Below the pieces are notes generated by a model, which saw only the letters and a program-made list of their open reading frames with translations, was not told the origin of the DNA and made no database searches. 64,000 bases of DNA from Candidatus Thalassarchaeaceae archaeon (lineage in GTDB: Archaea > Thermoplasmatota > Poseidoniia > Poseidoniales > Thalassarchaeaceae). The stretch is from positions 1 through 64,000 of the forward strand of contig JAQXEZ010000012.1 of NCBI GenBank assembly GCA_029250605.1. Reading direction: 5' to 3'. The position numbers were made by a program, and so were the translations under genes. This document shows, one piece after another, positions 26,910 through 35,727 of this stretch; the stretch's first letter is position 1, and each line of letters starts with the position of its first letter.

Positions 26910-28055
26910 TCAGCTCCTTAGCTCTCTCAGGACTCTTTCCACTCTGTCCATACCCTTGGAAATGTCTTCCCTGCCAATTGTGTATGCGAATCTGAGATGG
27001 CCCTCACCCGCATCACCAAATGCAGTCCCTGGGGAGCAAAGTACCCCACCTTCAAGGAGCTTGAGGGCTATTTCCTCACTATTCATTCCAGGAATCTCTA
27101 CCTTAGGGAAGACGTAGAATGCGCCGGTTGGCGTGTGACACGAGACCCCGGGCATGGAATTCAACCTCTCGCAAATCAAGTCTCGACGAGTCTGGAACTC
27201 GGCGCACATCTCTTCGGGGTAATTTGGGTATTTCTCTAATGCCTCTAGTACTGCGTGCTGCATAGCATCGTTGGAACAGGCGGTTACGTAGTATTGCATC
27301 TTGGTCAACTCGACCATAAATTCGGGATCGGGAGAGAGTAGATACCCGATCCTCCACCCAGTCATGGCAAAGGTCTTGGAAAATGATTGGACCATGACCA
27401 GTTTGTCATAACCAGCCCCTAGGAAGGAAACATGGGGGGAGTCGTACACTATTCGGTCGTAAACCTCATCTGTAATCAGCCACAGGTCATTTTCCCTTGC
27501 GAATTCAACCAGTTCGTCCCTTTGCTCCTCATTCACATTTCCTCCGGTTGGGTTGCTTGGGAAGTTGTATAGTATTGCGACCGTTTTCTCATCCACGATA
27601 TCCTGAAGATCCGAGATGGACGGAACGAAGCCATTCTCGAATTTGCATGGATAGAAGGATGGCTCCCCTCCGCAGATAACCACATCAGGAGGATAGAGGG
27701 GGAAGTATGGCTCCGGGATCATCACCTTATCACCAGGATTTACAATTGCTAGGAATATGTCAAGCAAAGCATTAGTCCCACTCATTGTAATGCAGACATT
27801 GGATCCATCCAGAGTGGGGATTCGATGATGCCACATTTCTGCAATTTTTTCACGTAGTTCTGGAAGTCCCGCGGTAGTTGTGTACTTGTTCCTGCCATCC
27901 CTCATTGCATTGGTGAAAGCTTCGATAGCTATGTCGGGGGGTTGGAAGTCTGGTTCTCCCAGGCCGAATTGCACCGCATCGTCACCTGCCATGTCGAACA
28001 TACGCCTTACGCCCGTTGGACGAATGCTGTTCGAACGGTCGGAGAATCTCACCAT
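26910..28055 (-). CDS. PLP-dependent aminotransferase, class I (AspC/AlaT-like)
   Basis: A 381-residue fold type I aminotransferase. The pyridoxal-phosphate lysine lies in SFSKTFAMTGWRIGY (about residue 236). Other motifs are the N-terminal GLGEPDFQPPD, SGTNALLD, YNFPSNPTGG (substrate-binding asparagine region), DEVYDRIVY and the C-terminal LRFAYTIGRED with the carboxylate-binding arginine. These fit aspartate/alanine/aromatic transaminases of the archaeal I-gamma type. Substrate cannot be fixed from sequence. It would link amino-acid breakdown to 2-oxo acids. Length is normal and the start ATG is unambiguous. Confidence 0.92.
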   Translation of the reverse strand: MVRFSDRSNSIRPTGVRRMFDMAGDDAVQFGLGEPDFQPPDIAIEAFTNAMRDGRNKYTTTAGLPELREKIAEMWHHRIPTLDGSNVCITMSGTNALLDIFLAIVNPGDKVMIPEPYFPLYPPDVVICGGEPSFYPCKFENGFVPSISDLQDIVDEKTVAILYNFPSNPTGGNVNEEQRDELVEFARENDLWLITDEVYDRIVYDSPHVSFLGAGYDKLVMVQSFSKTFAMTGWRIGYLLSPDPEFMVELTKMQYYVTACSNDAMQHAVLEALEKYPNYPEEMCAEFQTRRDLICERLNSMPGVSCHTPTGAFYVFPKVEIPGMNSEEIALKLLEGGVLCSPGTAFGDAGEGHLRFAYTIGREDISKGMDRVERVLRELRS

Positions 28056-28127
28056 GACCCGCGGACTTCTGTTCTAGGATTTTAACAAGGCGGCTCGGGA
28101 TGCTCCGATTTCCAATTCAGAGTCTTA

Positions 28128-30251
28128 TTATTCGATTATCTCAGCGTCGATAACTTGTTTCTTACGACTCATGAAAGAAGTCATCATTCCCTCAATCTGT
28201 TCATCCGACCGGAATCTAATAAGGACCAGTGATCCGACCCAGGCTAGAGCGACTAGTGCGACAAGGCCAATCACCGAAGATGGTATGCCATTGGCTGATG
28301 AATCTGAGCCAGATCCTGCAACTTCGTAGAATACTGGCAGGGAGTGGAAGCCTCCAGAAACAGCATGGACTTCTATAGTGTGATTACCACTTGATAGTTT
28401 ATCCGGATCTAGAAGAACATGCCAAAGGAACGGTGTCAGCGCTCCGATTTCCCCTATTGTTTCCGAGTATGTTGCCTCTTGCCAGATTCCTTCACCAATT
28501 CTGAATTCGACGCTTTCGATTGACCCAGATTGTCCCCAAGCATGCCCTGTAATGTTGATTATCTCGTCCTGAGTGAAGTTAAGTCCGTGGTTCTGTAGTT
28601 CCGGATTAATTGACTGAGATTGCCCGGATCCATGGAGGAAGATTGCGAGTTCGACGGCTGCCAATGCATCTACCATCCCATATCCGAATTCTCGGTTCCA
28701 GTATGGGTCTACTTCAGGTGCACTTGGCTCGCCCCTAAGCTCTGAGGTATGCTTCAGAATCTCCTTGACCTGTAGTGGTGCCAGGTTAGAGTTGGCTTCC
28801 AAAACCAAAGCAATCACTCCGCTCACAGAAGGGGTGGCGTATGAGGTTCCGCTTCCCCTTCCAGTGTAGGTATTCTGGGATGCATCTCCCCCGATGAAAT
28901 TGTTGCAAGTACCACTGCTGACGCAACCCTCCGCCTGGATGATGTTGGACCCAGGCGCACTAATCTCAGGAATCAGTTCATTGACCGGGTTCCCGTCACC
29001 ATTGTCCTTCCTAGGGCCTCTGGAAGAGTAGCCGGCGATCTCGTCATCTGCCCGGTCGACTGTATTCTTGTCATCTGTCGCAGCAACGGTAATGGAGAGA
29101 GAAGAAGAGCTCATCCCGGAAAGGCCGTCATTTTCCTCGCCATCGTTACCAGCAGCGTTGGACACCACGATACCTGCCTCCATTGCCTCATCCAATATTC
29201 GGCTATGCATGTCTGATCCGTCAGAGCCCCCGCCTTCGTGACTGGTGATCCCCCATGAAAGAGAGATGATGTCGATCCCGTGGCTCTCCTCGTCGACACC
29301 AGGCCATGCGTCATCCTTGTGGTCAATGATCCACTGGAGGCCGTTCATAGCGGACTCATAGGCCTCCTGTTCAAGCAAGTAGTTCTCGAAGGGGCCCGCC
29401 CCAACATCAGTACCTATCCGAACATCCACTAGACCTGCATCTGGCGCGGAGCCATAGAAGGAAGATTGCGTCCCATCAGCCTCCAGCCCAGTTGCACTAG
29501 CCATACCCATGCACGCTGTGCCATGTTGATTCCCATCGTCCGGATCGAAGGAGCCGTCCTCCGCCCGTCCACCGGCAAGGACACATTGGGGATCGCTGTG
29601 CAAATAGCAGACAGCATCGTATCCAGACACAAACTTCCCTTCCAGACCGGGGTGCTCGTTATCCACGCCAGTATCGACCATTGCGATATTAATTCCCTTG
29701 CCCGATAGTCCGAGGTCCCATGCTCCAATGGGGTAATCGGAGGAGTTGCTGGCCTTCACGGCAGGGGTCTGCACATCCCCATAGAATGTAACCGAGCCGT
29801 ACCTCTCGACCATTGCCACCCCGTCTATTCCTGCGAGCACAGGGATCTGAGAAGAGTCAACATCGCCGAGGAGAACAGCATCAACTATGGGCAACTCAAG
29901 ATGGATGTCGAACCCCATTGATTCCAGCGTCTTCCTATCTTCGCCGGAGAATTCACGAGAAAATGAGAGCCCGATGTTTACCGGCCCGGAGGCGGTCTGA
30001 ATTGAGTCGTGGACGCCATCCCTGTCTTGGTCAAGGGTCGAAACATCCCACCATTTTACATTGGGATCCCACCATATTTCGCCCTGCTCCGGGACTTCAG
30101 TACTTTGTCCGTGGCCAATTAACTGTGGGCCTGTTAGGTAATTTGTTTCAACGGTGGCCCCCGAACTCGATGCAGCGATGCTTCCAGAAAGGGGAGATAT
30201 CAGCAAGGCAACCAGAGCCAAGGCAATCGGGGACCTGTTCATCGACTCCAT
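28128..30251 (-). CDS. Secreted subtilisin-like serine protease (S8) with C-terminal membrane anchor
   Basis: A 707-residue exported protease. A signal peptide covers about residues 1-27. A propeptide-like part follows, containing a calcium-loop-like DQDRDGVHD stretch near 74-82. The catalytic domain carries Asp193 (AMVDTGVD), His243 (NQHGTACMG), the oxyanion asparagine near 369 (NAAGND) and Ser470 (GSGTSYATPSVSG). After a beta-sandwich comes a single membrane helix near 660-680 (VIGLVALVALAWVGSLVLI) and a short basic tail. It probably degrades proteins at the cell surface, supplying peptides for the importer encoded further on. Confidence 0.95.
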   Translation of the reverse strand: MESMNRSPIALALVALLISPLSGSIAASSSGATVETNYLTGPQLIGHGQSTEVPEQGEIWWDPNVKWWDVSTLDQDRDGVHDSIQTASGPVNIGLSFSREFSGEDRKTLESMGFDIHLELPIVDAVLLGDVDSSQIPVLAGIDGVAMVERYGSVTFYGDVQTPAVKASNSSDYPIGAWDLGLSGKGINIAMVDTGVDNEHPGLEGKFVSGYDAVCYLHSDPQCVLAGGRAEDGSFDPDDGNQHGTACMGMASATGLEADGTQSSFYGSAPDAGLVDVRIGTDVGAGPFENYLLEQEAYESAMNGLQWIIDHKDDAWPGVDEESHGIDIISLSWGITSHEGGGSDGSDMHSRILDEAMEAGIVVSNAAGNDGEENDGLSGMSSSSLSITVAATDDKNTVDRADDEIAGYSSRGPRKDNGDGNPVNELIPEISAPGSNIIQAEGCVSSGTCNNFIGGDASQNTYTGRGSGTSYATPSVSGVIALVLEANSNLAPLQVKEILKHTSELRGEPSAPEVDPYWNREFGYGMVDALAAVELAIFLHGSGQSQSINPELQNHGLNFTQDEIINITGHAWGQSGSIESVEFRIGEGIWQEATYSETIGEIGALTPFLWHVLLDPDKLSSGNHTIEVHAVSGGFHSLPVFYEVAGSGSDSSANGIPSSVIGLVALVALAWVGSLVLIRFRSDEQIEGMMTSFMSRKKQVIDAEIIE

Positions 30252-30322
30252 GCGAACATGCGTATGTCTTCAATCCAACCGAAATTGGAGTGCCGGGGAT
30301 ACGCTTCGCAGGGACAGTAAAG

Positions 30323-30511
30323 TGGTGGGGGCACTGGGATTTGAACCCAGATCAGCGGGTTTCTTCCGCTTAGCGTGCACCCGGCTCGCGCACGCTCTCG
30401 GTTTGCGACGGGTCGGTGCTCCAGTTGGTCATCAAAGCCATCAGAATACCTCCTCGTCGTCATTCCCGTGCAACTGGAGCCCGCGGTACTACCAGGTTAT
30501 ACTATACCCCC
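30323..30511 (-). tRNA. tRNA-Trp (CCA anticodon) with a 113-nt intron
   Basis: Acceptor arms GGGGGTA and TGCCCCC pair, the T-arm is CTGGG-TTCAAAT-CCCAG, discriminator A and an encoded CCA end the gene. The anticodon stem is GCGGG/CCCGC, and the loop begins C-T-CCA-G, giving anticodon CCA (tryptophan). An intron interrupts after position 37 (30474) and exon 2 resumes at 30360. Intron presence at 37/38 is typical of euryarchaeal tRNA-Trp. The mature tRNA has a 4-nt variable loop (class I). Confidence 0.93.
30361..30473 (-). ncRNA. Box C/D guide RNA inside the tRNA-Trp intron
   Basis: Reading the minus strand in order: box C ATGACGA (457-463), box D' CTGA (441-444), box C' TGATGA (429-434), and box D-like CCGA (413-416); numbers are the last three digits after 30000. 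The guide just upstream of box D contains AACTGGAGC (30418-30426), exactly complementary to GCTCCAGTT around the anticodon. By the D+5 rule the fifth guide base pairs with C34, predicting 2'-O-methylation of C34. Intron-encoded C34 guides are established for Haloferax pre-tRNA-Trp. Exact intron borders are inferred from the tRNA fold. Confidence 0.82.
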
Positions 30512-30566
30512 AAGGGTGGTTCAGAGAACGGTTTCCCTCTTATGATGCTCTCGGTCGGAGGATATG

Positions 30567-32912
30567 TCAGAATGTAGACGCAAAGGGACCCATTGAGACG
30601 CTCATAAGCGTCCATAACCCCATTATTGCAATAGATACGCCCCAAGCTCTCGGACGTACGCCGACACTGAGCAAACCGATAATCGCAGCGTACTTCCCAA
30701 GCAATAGGGGTATTGATCTCAATATTGCGACCACCAAACCTGCCGAGACTCCAAAGCCTATCAGCATCAATGGGGAAAGAGATACTCCAATTAGGCCTGA
30801 TCGAGCCATCGAGCCCACTCCTTGTGCGATCATGGAGGGGTCGATGAGCCAAGAAATCCAAGCAAGCCATAGTCCGAGATAGACGTCTTCGGAGAATCTC
30901 TTGTACCCCCTCCAGTCCTTGTATTTCTGACTCATCCTAGAGTGAAGCAGACGAGACAGGTGCTCGATTTCGAAAACCCTGCCCTTAGTCAGCATCGAAA
31001 CACCATGGTAAACCAGAATGATTGACAATAATATCTCGAGGGTGATCCAATAGGCTCCCAAGCCCAATGATGAGAGGATTGCGATTGGAGCTGCCCACAC
31101 CAGGAATCCAAAGGATGAGGCCCACATGGTCATGAAAATCCCAACGCCGGGAATCAGTGCATCTTCAGGTGCCTCGTAATTCCTCTCACTAGGCATGGAT
31201 AGAACTAGCAGAGGCAGAAGGGAAAGGCCTGCGGCCATTGAGAGTAACCCCATAGGCGACTTGCCAGAGCCGAATGAAGCATCTTCGGAAGCAGATTGGA
31301 TATCTGAAGGAGACATCGAACCAGGAGACCATGAGGCGATGAATCCGGCTGAGTCAATGACAAAAACCGAATCAGTCGGTCCGCTTGGAAGAGATTGTCC
31401 AACTGTTCCATCATCAAGTAGCAAGGGCCAAGAGCCATTAATCTCCTCCGAGAAATCATCCAAATTGTATGCCTTAACATCCTCTCCAGTAGCTATCTGT
31501 GCGAAGGAGGCAGAAAGACCGTCAATAGCCAGAACCGTCTCGGCTGACTCAAAGTCAACCATCTGTCTCTTGGCGTTGGGCGAACCAGGAGTGAACAGCC
31601 CTATCACAGCCACGTCTGAGTCTTCCAATAGGTCCGAAAGGGATCCGGCTCCGGAATCTGGATTATGGGAAAGGAGGATGAAATTTGGCGCTGCCCCCCC
31701 TTCCCTATAGTTCTCTGAGTCGATATCTGGGAGGCTGAGTGCAGTAACGGATGATGCCAAGGCAAGGAGTAAAATCGCACCGTAGGCAGGCAATGGGAGT
31801 TGCCCCCCCCTCATTGAAGCACCCACCCAGGCAAACATCCCAATGAAGACGAATGCCGCTGCGGCTACAGAACCGAGAACGGGGGGTTCGTCGGCAGGAA
31901 CACTGAATCTCAAGAGCACCCACGAATGACAGGTCTCGCCCGGATCTTGATCGGAAAGCACCAAGCACGCGTCAAGCATATAATCGCCCGGAGCTAGGGG
32001 CTGGTCGGTTATCCAATTGAGAACTGTTCTGTTCCCCTCGCCCTTGGAAAATCCATCTGGAAGCTCGAAGTGGTCAACCCAAGTATCTTCGTAGTGCTTG
32101 CCATGCCTCATTTCCGACCATGGCATCGGACCAACGAGCTCAATTGACTGGGCAGAGAAATCGGTTGCACCCCATGGTGAGAAAGGTGTGAATTCAATTC
32201 TCGCCATACGATTCTGGTCAACAATTACATCCAACTCAGTCTCGACAATGTGCCCGTCGAAAACTACTCCTGTTCTGGCATCGTACGTACCCCACCATAG
32301 GGTGCCGGAGACTGCACATTCGTGCCTAACCTGGATGGATAATCGTATTTCCTCGCCTGAATTCATCGAGATGTTAACATTGTCTGCTCTGACCTCGAAG
32401 ATGTGTGGATCGGTCCGATCCTTATCCATTACGATAGGATCCGTATAGGCATTAGAAAGAGCTGATATTCCACCCATAGTTAGGGAGACGGAGAATTGAG
32501 TCTCAGAACCTAATGGGCCACCCACTGGAAGATCCGACATAGAGCAGATGTTGCTAGCCGACTCAAGGGAGGCGAACAGCCTGATGGAAATGTTACCTTC
32601 GAAGTTGAATGGCTCTTGGGTAGGGGACGAAAAGGCATCCACTATGGTGGGAAGTGTGAATGAGCTGGTCTTGGAAAATGTCGCGCTTCCTGATGGGAGG
32701 CCAGTGACTGTGGTCCAGTTTCTGTCCAGAAAGTGGTTTTCCTCTACGCCCTTGAGGAACAACATGTGGTGTTCGGGATATTCAAAGTCTAGTCCGGGTC
32801 CCTCGTAGGCTGTTTGGTTCTGGGCGATTCCGGGGGATGATGCCACAAGAGTTAGCACTAGAACTATGGAGGCTAGTAGTGGCACCTGTCCCGAATGCAT
32901 CCTTTCCATCAT
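30567..32912 (-). CDS. Exported membrane protein with cysteine-free thioredoxin-like and CcdA-like parts
   Basis: About 781 residues, function unknown. A signal peptide (LLASIVLVLTLVAS) leads into an extracellular beta-rich region of about 310 residues. Two membrane helices lie near 345-365 and 375-395. A domain at about 400-545 resembles AhpC/TlpA thioredoxin folds (APNFILLS...VAVIGLFTPGSPNAKRQM). Where the CxxC should be there is S-P-N-A, so the redox pair is lost. The last 240 residues hold about six helices reminiscent of CcdA/DsbD, again without cysteines. ATG at 32910-32912 was chosen over a TTG five codons upstream. It may be an inactive relative of the thioredoxin-CcdA fusion at 58829-60259; that link is inference. 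Confidence 0.6.
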   Translation of the reverse strand: MMERMHSGQVPLLASIVLVLTLVASSPGIAQNQTAYEGPGLDFEYPEHHMLFLKGVEENHFLDRNWTTVTGLPSGSATFSKTSSFTLPTIVDAFSSPTQEPFNFEGNISIRLFASLESASNICSMSDLPVGGPLGSETQFSVSLTMGGISALSNAYTDPIVMDKDRTDPHIFEVRADNVNISMNSGEEIRLSIQVRHECAVSGTLWWGTYDARTGVVFDGHIVETELDVIVDQNRMARIEFTPFSPWGATDFSAQSIELVGPMPWSEMRHGKHYEDTWVDHFELPDGFSKGEGNRTVLNWITDQPLAPGDYMLDACLVLSDQDPGETCHSWVLLRFSVPADEPPVLGSVAAAAFVFIGMFAWVGASMRGGQLPLPAYGAILLLALASSVTALSLPDIDSENYREGGAAPNFILLSHNPDSGAGSLSDLLEDSDVAVIGLFTPGSPNAKRQMVDFESAETVLAIDGLSASFAQIATGEDVKAYNLDDFSEEINGSWPLLLDDGTVGQSLPSGPTDSVFVIDSAGFIASWSPGSMSPSDIQSASEDASFGSGKSPMGLLSMAAGLSLLPLLVLSMPSERNYEAPEDALIPGVGIFMTMWASSFGFLVWAAPIAILSSLGLGAYWITLEILLSIILVYHGVSMLTKGRVFEIEHLSRLLHSRMSQKYKDWRGYKRFSEDVYLGLWLAWISWLIDPSMIAQGVGSMARSGLIGVSLSPLMLIGFGVSAGLVVAILRSIPLLLGKYAAIIGLLSVGVRPRAWGVSIAIMGLWTLMSVSMGPFASTF

Positions 32913-32955
32913 TATGTTCTGCCCCAAACTGAATGTTCAATCCTTCGTCTCCGTT

Positions 32956-33696
32956 TTACAAAAGCCTCGTTGCTACAAATAGTGCCATTATGGATCCAGA
33001 AAGTGTGGAAATGAAGTTAACACTATGCTTTCCCAGGAATCCTCGATTCTCAAGAAGGGCCCCCAGGATCGAGTCAACTTGACATCCTAGCCAGCCAAAC
33101 AATATCACTGCCGGGAAGAAAATTGCAAGGGGGATTCGATCTCCGTTAATCGCACCCAGAATAGAGGATACTACGGCGATAAGTAATGCTCCGTAAAATG
33201 CAGCAAGCGTACCAGTAGGGGACATTCCCCCGTTCGTTCCTGCTGGAACGGCCTCCAATGTTGTGATGATTCGCGTCCTAGGATCTAGGCTGCCAATTTC
33301 CGAGGCAAGAGTATCAGAAGCTGCAACAGAAACCGCTGCGCAGAGAAGGAAGTATGACCATTCGTGGCCGCCGACGAAGAAATGTCCAATGGCGACAATG
33401 CTGGCCATGCCACCGTTTGCCAAGACATTCTTCCACCCTCTGACTCCGTCGTTGGCTTCCTCGGCCGATATCCTTGCCTTCTCCTCAAATCTCCATTTGG
33501 TGGCTAGGGAGCCGACAATTAGGAATGTCATTAGGACCACGAGCCAGGTCCAATGCCCTAGAAGAGAGATTGTCAGGCCCACTACCAGTGCTGCCAATAG
33601 TCCGCCACTGTCTAGGAGATCTTTGGTCATGGAAATTAGCAATAGGCCCGAAACCAGTGCGAGCGAGATTATCAAATCGTCCCCAAGTTCCACCAT
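32956..33696 (-). CDS. DUF92/TMEM19-family integral membrane protein
   Basis: A 246-residue protein with six or seven hydrophobic segments. The family hallmark is SVAASDTLASEIGSLDPRTR at about residues 125-144, followed by the glycine-rich GTNGGMSPTGTLAA loop. DUF92 includes plant VTE6 (phytyl-phosphate kinase) and cyanobacterial homologues; in archaea a role in prenyl or isoprenoid phosphate salvage has been suggested but is unproven. It lies between the unknown membrane protein and PrsW. Confidence 0.88.
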   Translation of the reverse strand: MVELGDDLIISLALVSGLLLISMTKDLLDSGGLLAALVVGLTISLLGHWTWLVVLMTFLIVGSLATKWRFEEKARISAEEANDGVRGWKNVLANGGMASIVAIGHFFVGGHEWSYFLLCAAVSVAASDTLASEIGSLDPRTRIITTLEAVPAGTNGGMSPTGTLAAFYGALLIAVVSSILGAINGDRIPLAIFFPAVILFGWLGCQVDSILGALLENRGFLGKHSVNFISTLSGSIMALFVATRLL

Positions 33697-33776
33697 ATTG
33701 ACAAGTTGTCGTTATCAACTGCGGTCATGAAATATTCGGAATAGTTCGGAGTGAGAGTGAAATTTCAGTAGTAATC

Positions 33777-35333
33777 CTACTCGAGAGAGTTTACCCCTCT
33801 AATTACGCCCCTGGTGACTAACAGGACAGAGCAAATCAGGAAGATTATCCACGAGAAGGCTGCCAAAGTGGACCCCACCTCCCCCATCCCAAGTGACTCG
33901 GCTGCAGAGAAAGACAGGAAAGAACTGCCATTCCAGAATGAGTGCCCTGCTATCGATAGTGCCAGTGCTGGTGCGACCCCCCGGGGAGTATGAATGCCCG
34001 GATGATTTTGAGCAATGGTATTCTTCTCATAAGTTAGAGAGAAGGCTTCCACCCCTAGTTTCGAGTCGGGTACATTGGCCCCATCTTTTTCCTGGCCAAG
34101 GATCATCCATGGCTTGGTTTCGTCGATTTCTTTGGATGCTTGGTTCACTGCCTCCTCCAAAGTAGGCCGTGACCCATCGAAACCTGAGAGGTCGCCATCT
34201 CCGTCAGTATCGATACCGATTCCCTCTGCGATGTCAATTGCAGAAATTGCCATCGAACGGGCCTTCCACGAGAGTTTTGCCTTGAGTTTCTTGTCGGTGG
34301 CCATCCAACCAATGGCAGTTCCAGAAATTGCCGTCCATACTGCATGTCCGGGGATTGAGCCTATTCCTCTGACCAAGATTGTGAAGCTCAATCCGACAGG
34401 CCCTCCAAGCAGGGAGATGCCAATGTACTGAAAGTTCTCAATCAATGCGAATCCCAGACCTACTGTGAATCCAACTTGGAAACCGTGTTTAGGACCTTTG
34501 ATGTAAGGCAGGAAAAGGGCAACTGCCATCGCTTTGAAAATCTCCTCGCAGAACGGAGCCCCTACTGCCAGAAGTGAGAACTCGGTCCAGTAAACGGAAT
34601 CGAACGGAATAATCTCGGGCGCGATTAGTGAGTTGAAGATGAAGGCTGGAAATGCGGAAGCCATCCCCGCCATTAGCCATGCCTCTGCATCCCTCCTCCT
34701 AGTTGGGAGTCCTAGCAGCTTGTTCGAAGTCCCCCACCATGCTAGAACCGGTAGGGAGAACCCGATGAACCAAATTGGTATCCCTATCAGGATGAAAGCC
34801 AGCACGGCGATTACTTCCAAGGACTCAACTTCCGAAAATAGCATTGCGCTTAGCGAGGCCCCCACTAGAATTACAGCTGAGAAAATCCCCCACAGCTGCC
34901 TATTCGGGGGGACGTCCAATATTGAGTCGTCCTTGACTAGGAATCGTGAGAACTTTGTCCGCATCGGAGTCCTCAGAGAAACACCGGGAGATATGGCATG
35001 GGCTTCGGATCCCATTTCATCAGGAACGGCAAGTTGTACGTGGACGAGTCGTGGTTTATGCAGGCTCAGGATGAAGAAGATAAGGGGAGCGCTGCAGAGG
35101 CCGGAGATGAGTACAATTCCGGGTTCAAGGAGGGCCAAACCAATTACAAGGAATAGGAGTACGTACATCAGGAAGAAGGCTGGAATTACCGTACCAAGCA
35201 TTCTGCGATAAGTCGCCCATGGCTTGCTAGTTCTTGCAATTCTGAGGTTGTTTGGGGGTTCACTGAGGGGGACTGTTGCCTTGATTCGGTACATTCGCCC
35301 AATCTCGTCTATGTACACCCTCTGGTCTTCCAT
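33777..35333 (-). CDS. PrsW-family intramembrane metalloprotease with an EF-hand-like loop
   Basis: A 518-residue multi-pass protein. The PrsW signature is clear in APFCEEIFKAMAVALFLPYI (EE..K motif) followed by GFTVGLGFALIENFQYIG, then ARGIG-like VRGIGSIPGHAVWTAISG and a later AGHSFWNGSS helix. These supply the conserved glutamates and histidines of the CAAX-protease/PrsW superfamily. A soluble insert between the later helices holds DTDGDGDLSGFDGS, a calcium-loop-like motif. N-terminal 40 residues are cytosolic. ATG at 35331-35333 (MEDQRVYI) is preferred to a GTG six codons upstream. Likely cleaves membrane proteins; the target is unknown. Confidence 0.85.
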   Translation of the reverse strand: MEDQRVYIDEIGRMYRIKATVPLSEPPNNLRIARTSKPWATYRRMLGTVIPAFFLMYVLLFLVIGLALLEPGIVLISGLCSAPLIFFILSLHKPRLVHVQLAVPDEMGSEAHAISPGVSLRTPMRTKFSRFLVKDDSILDVPPNRQLWGIFSAVILVGASLSAMLFSEVESLEVIAVLAFILIGIPIWFIGFSLPVLAWWGTSNKLLGLPTRRRDAEAWLMAGMASAFPAFIFNSLIAPEIIPFDSVYWTEFSLLAVGAPFCEEIFKAMAVALFLPYIKGPKHGFQVGFTVGLGFALIENFQYIGISLLGGPVGLSFTILVRGIGSIPGHAVWTAISGTAIGWMATDKKLKAKLSWKARSMAISAIDIAEGIGIDTDGDGDLSGFDGSRPTLEEAVNQASKEIDETKPWMILGQEKDGANVPDSKLGVEAFSLTYEKNTIAQNHPGIHTPRGVAPALALSIAGHSFWNGSSFLSFSAAESLGMGEVGSTLAAFSWIIFLICSVLLVTRGVIRGVNSLE

Positions 35334-35448
35334 TGCCTCACCCGGTGCCACTCAGATCGCCCATCACTCGCGGTGCCCGGAGCACCCGGTGCGGTTCCTC
35401 ATCACTGTGGCGTTACATGGAAGGGGGTTTCGATATTGGGGTTTGCCA

Positions 35449-35634
35449 TTAACCTATTACTCCACATGAGGTACAGAAGGTCTCACTTCTGGATTCGTCC
35501 CTCTTCATGCTCCATTGCCCGCAGGACGGACACCTAGGAAGCCTCCTTTTCTTTGGGTCGCTGGACCTCCCTGGTCTTGGCCTACGAGTCTTCGGGGCGG
35601 CCCATCCCTTCTTCGGTCGCCTGACCTTGGGCAT
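35449..35634 (-). CDS. Small basic zinc-ribbon protein
   Basis: A 61-residue protein. The N-terminal half is strongly basic (MPKVRRPKKGWAAPKTRRPR). The C-terminal half has two CxxC pairs, CPSCGQW and CTSCGVIG, spaced as in a one-zinc ribbon. The design suggests nucleic-acid or ribosome association, but no family is recognised. It is divergent from the D-amino-acid oxidase gene. Confidence 0.6.
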   Translation of the reverse strand: MPKVRRPKKGWAAPKTRRPRPGRSSDPKKRRLPRCPSCGQWSMKRDESRSETFCTSCGVIG

Positions 35635-35727
35635 ACCATCGGAAGGGGGGTCTAACTCAAGAAATTGACGGACGAAAATTGGAGTCGTTTGCTAGAGTTT
35701 AATCATAAGCCAGACGTGTATCCGAAC

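Noticed and set aside
30154-30882. 242-codon plus-strand ORF over the tRNA-Trp region
   Set aside because: It overlaps antisense to the subtilase start, the tRNA and the next gene; no protein-like features.
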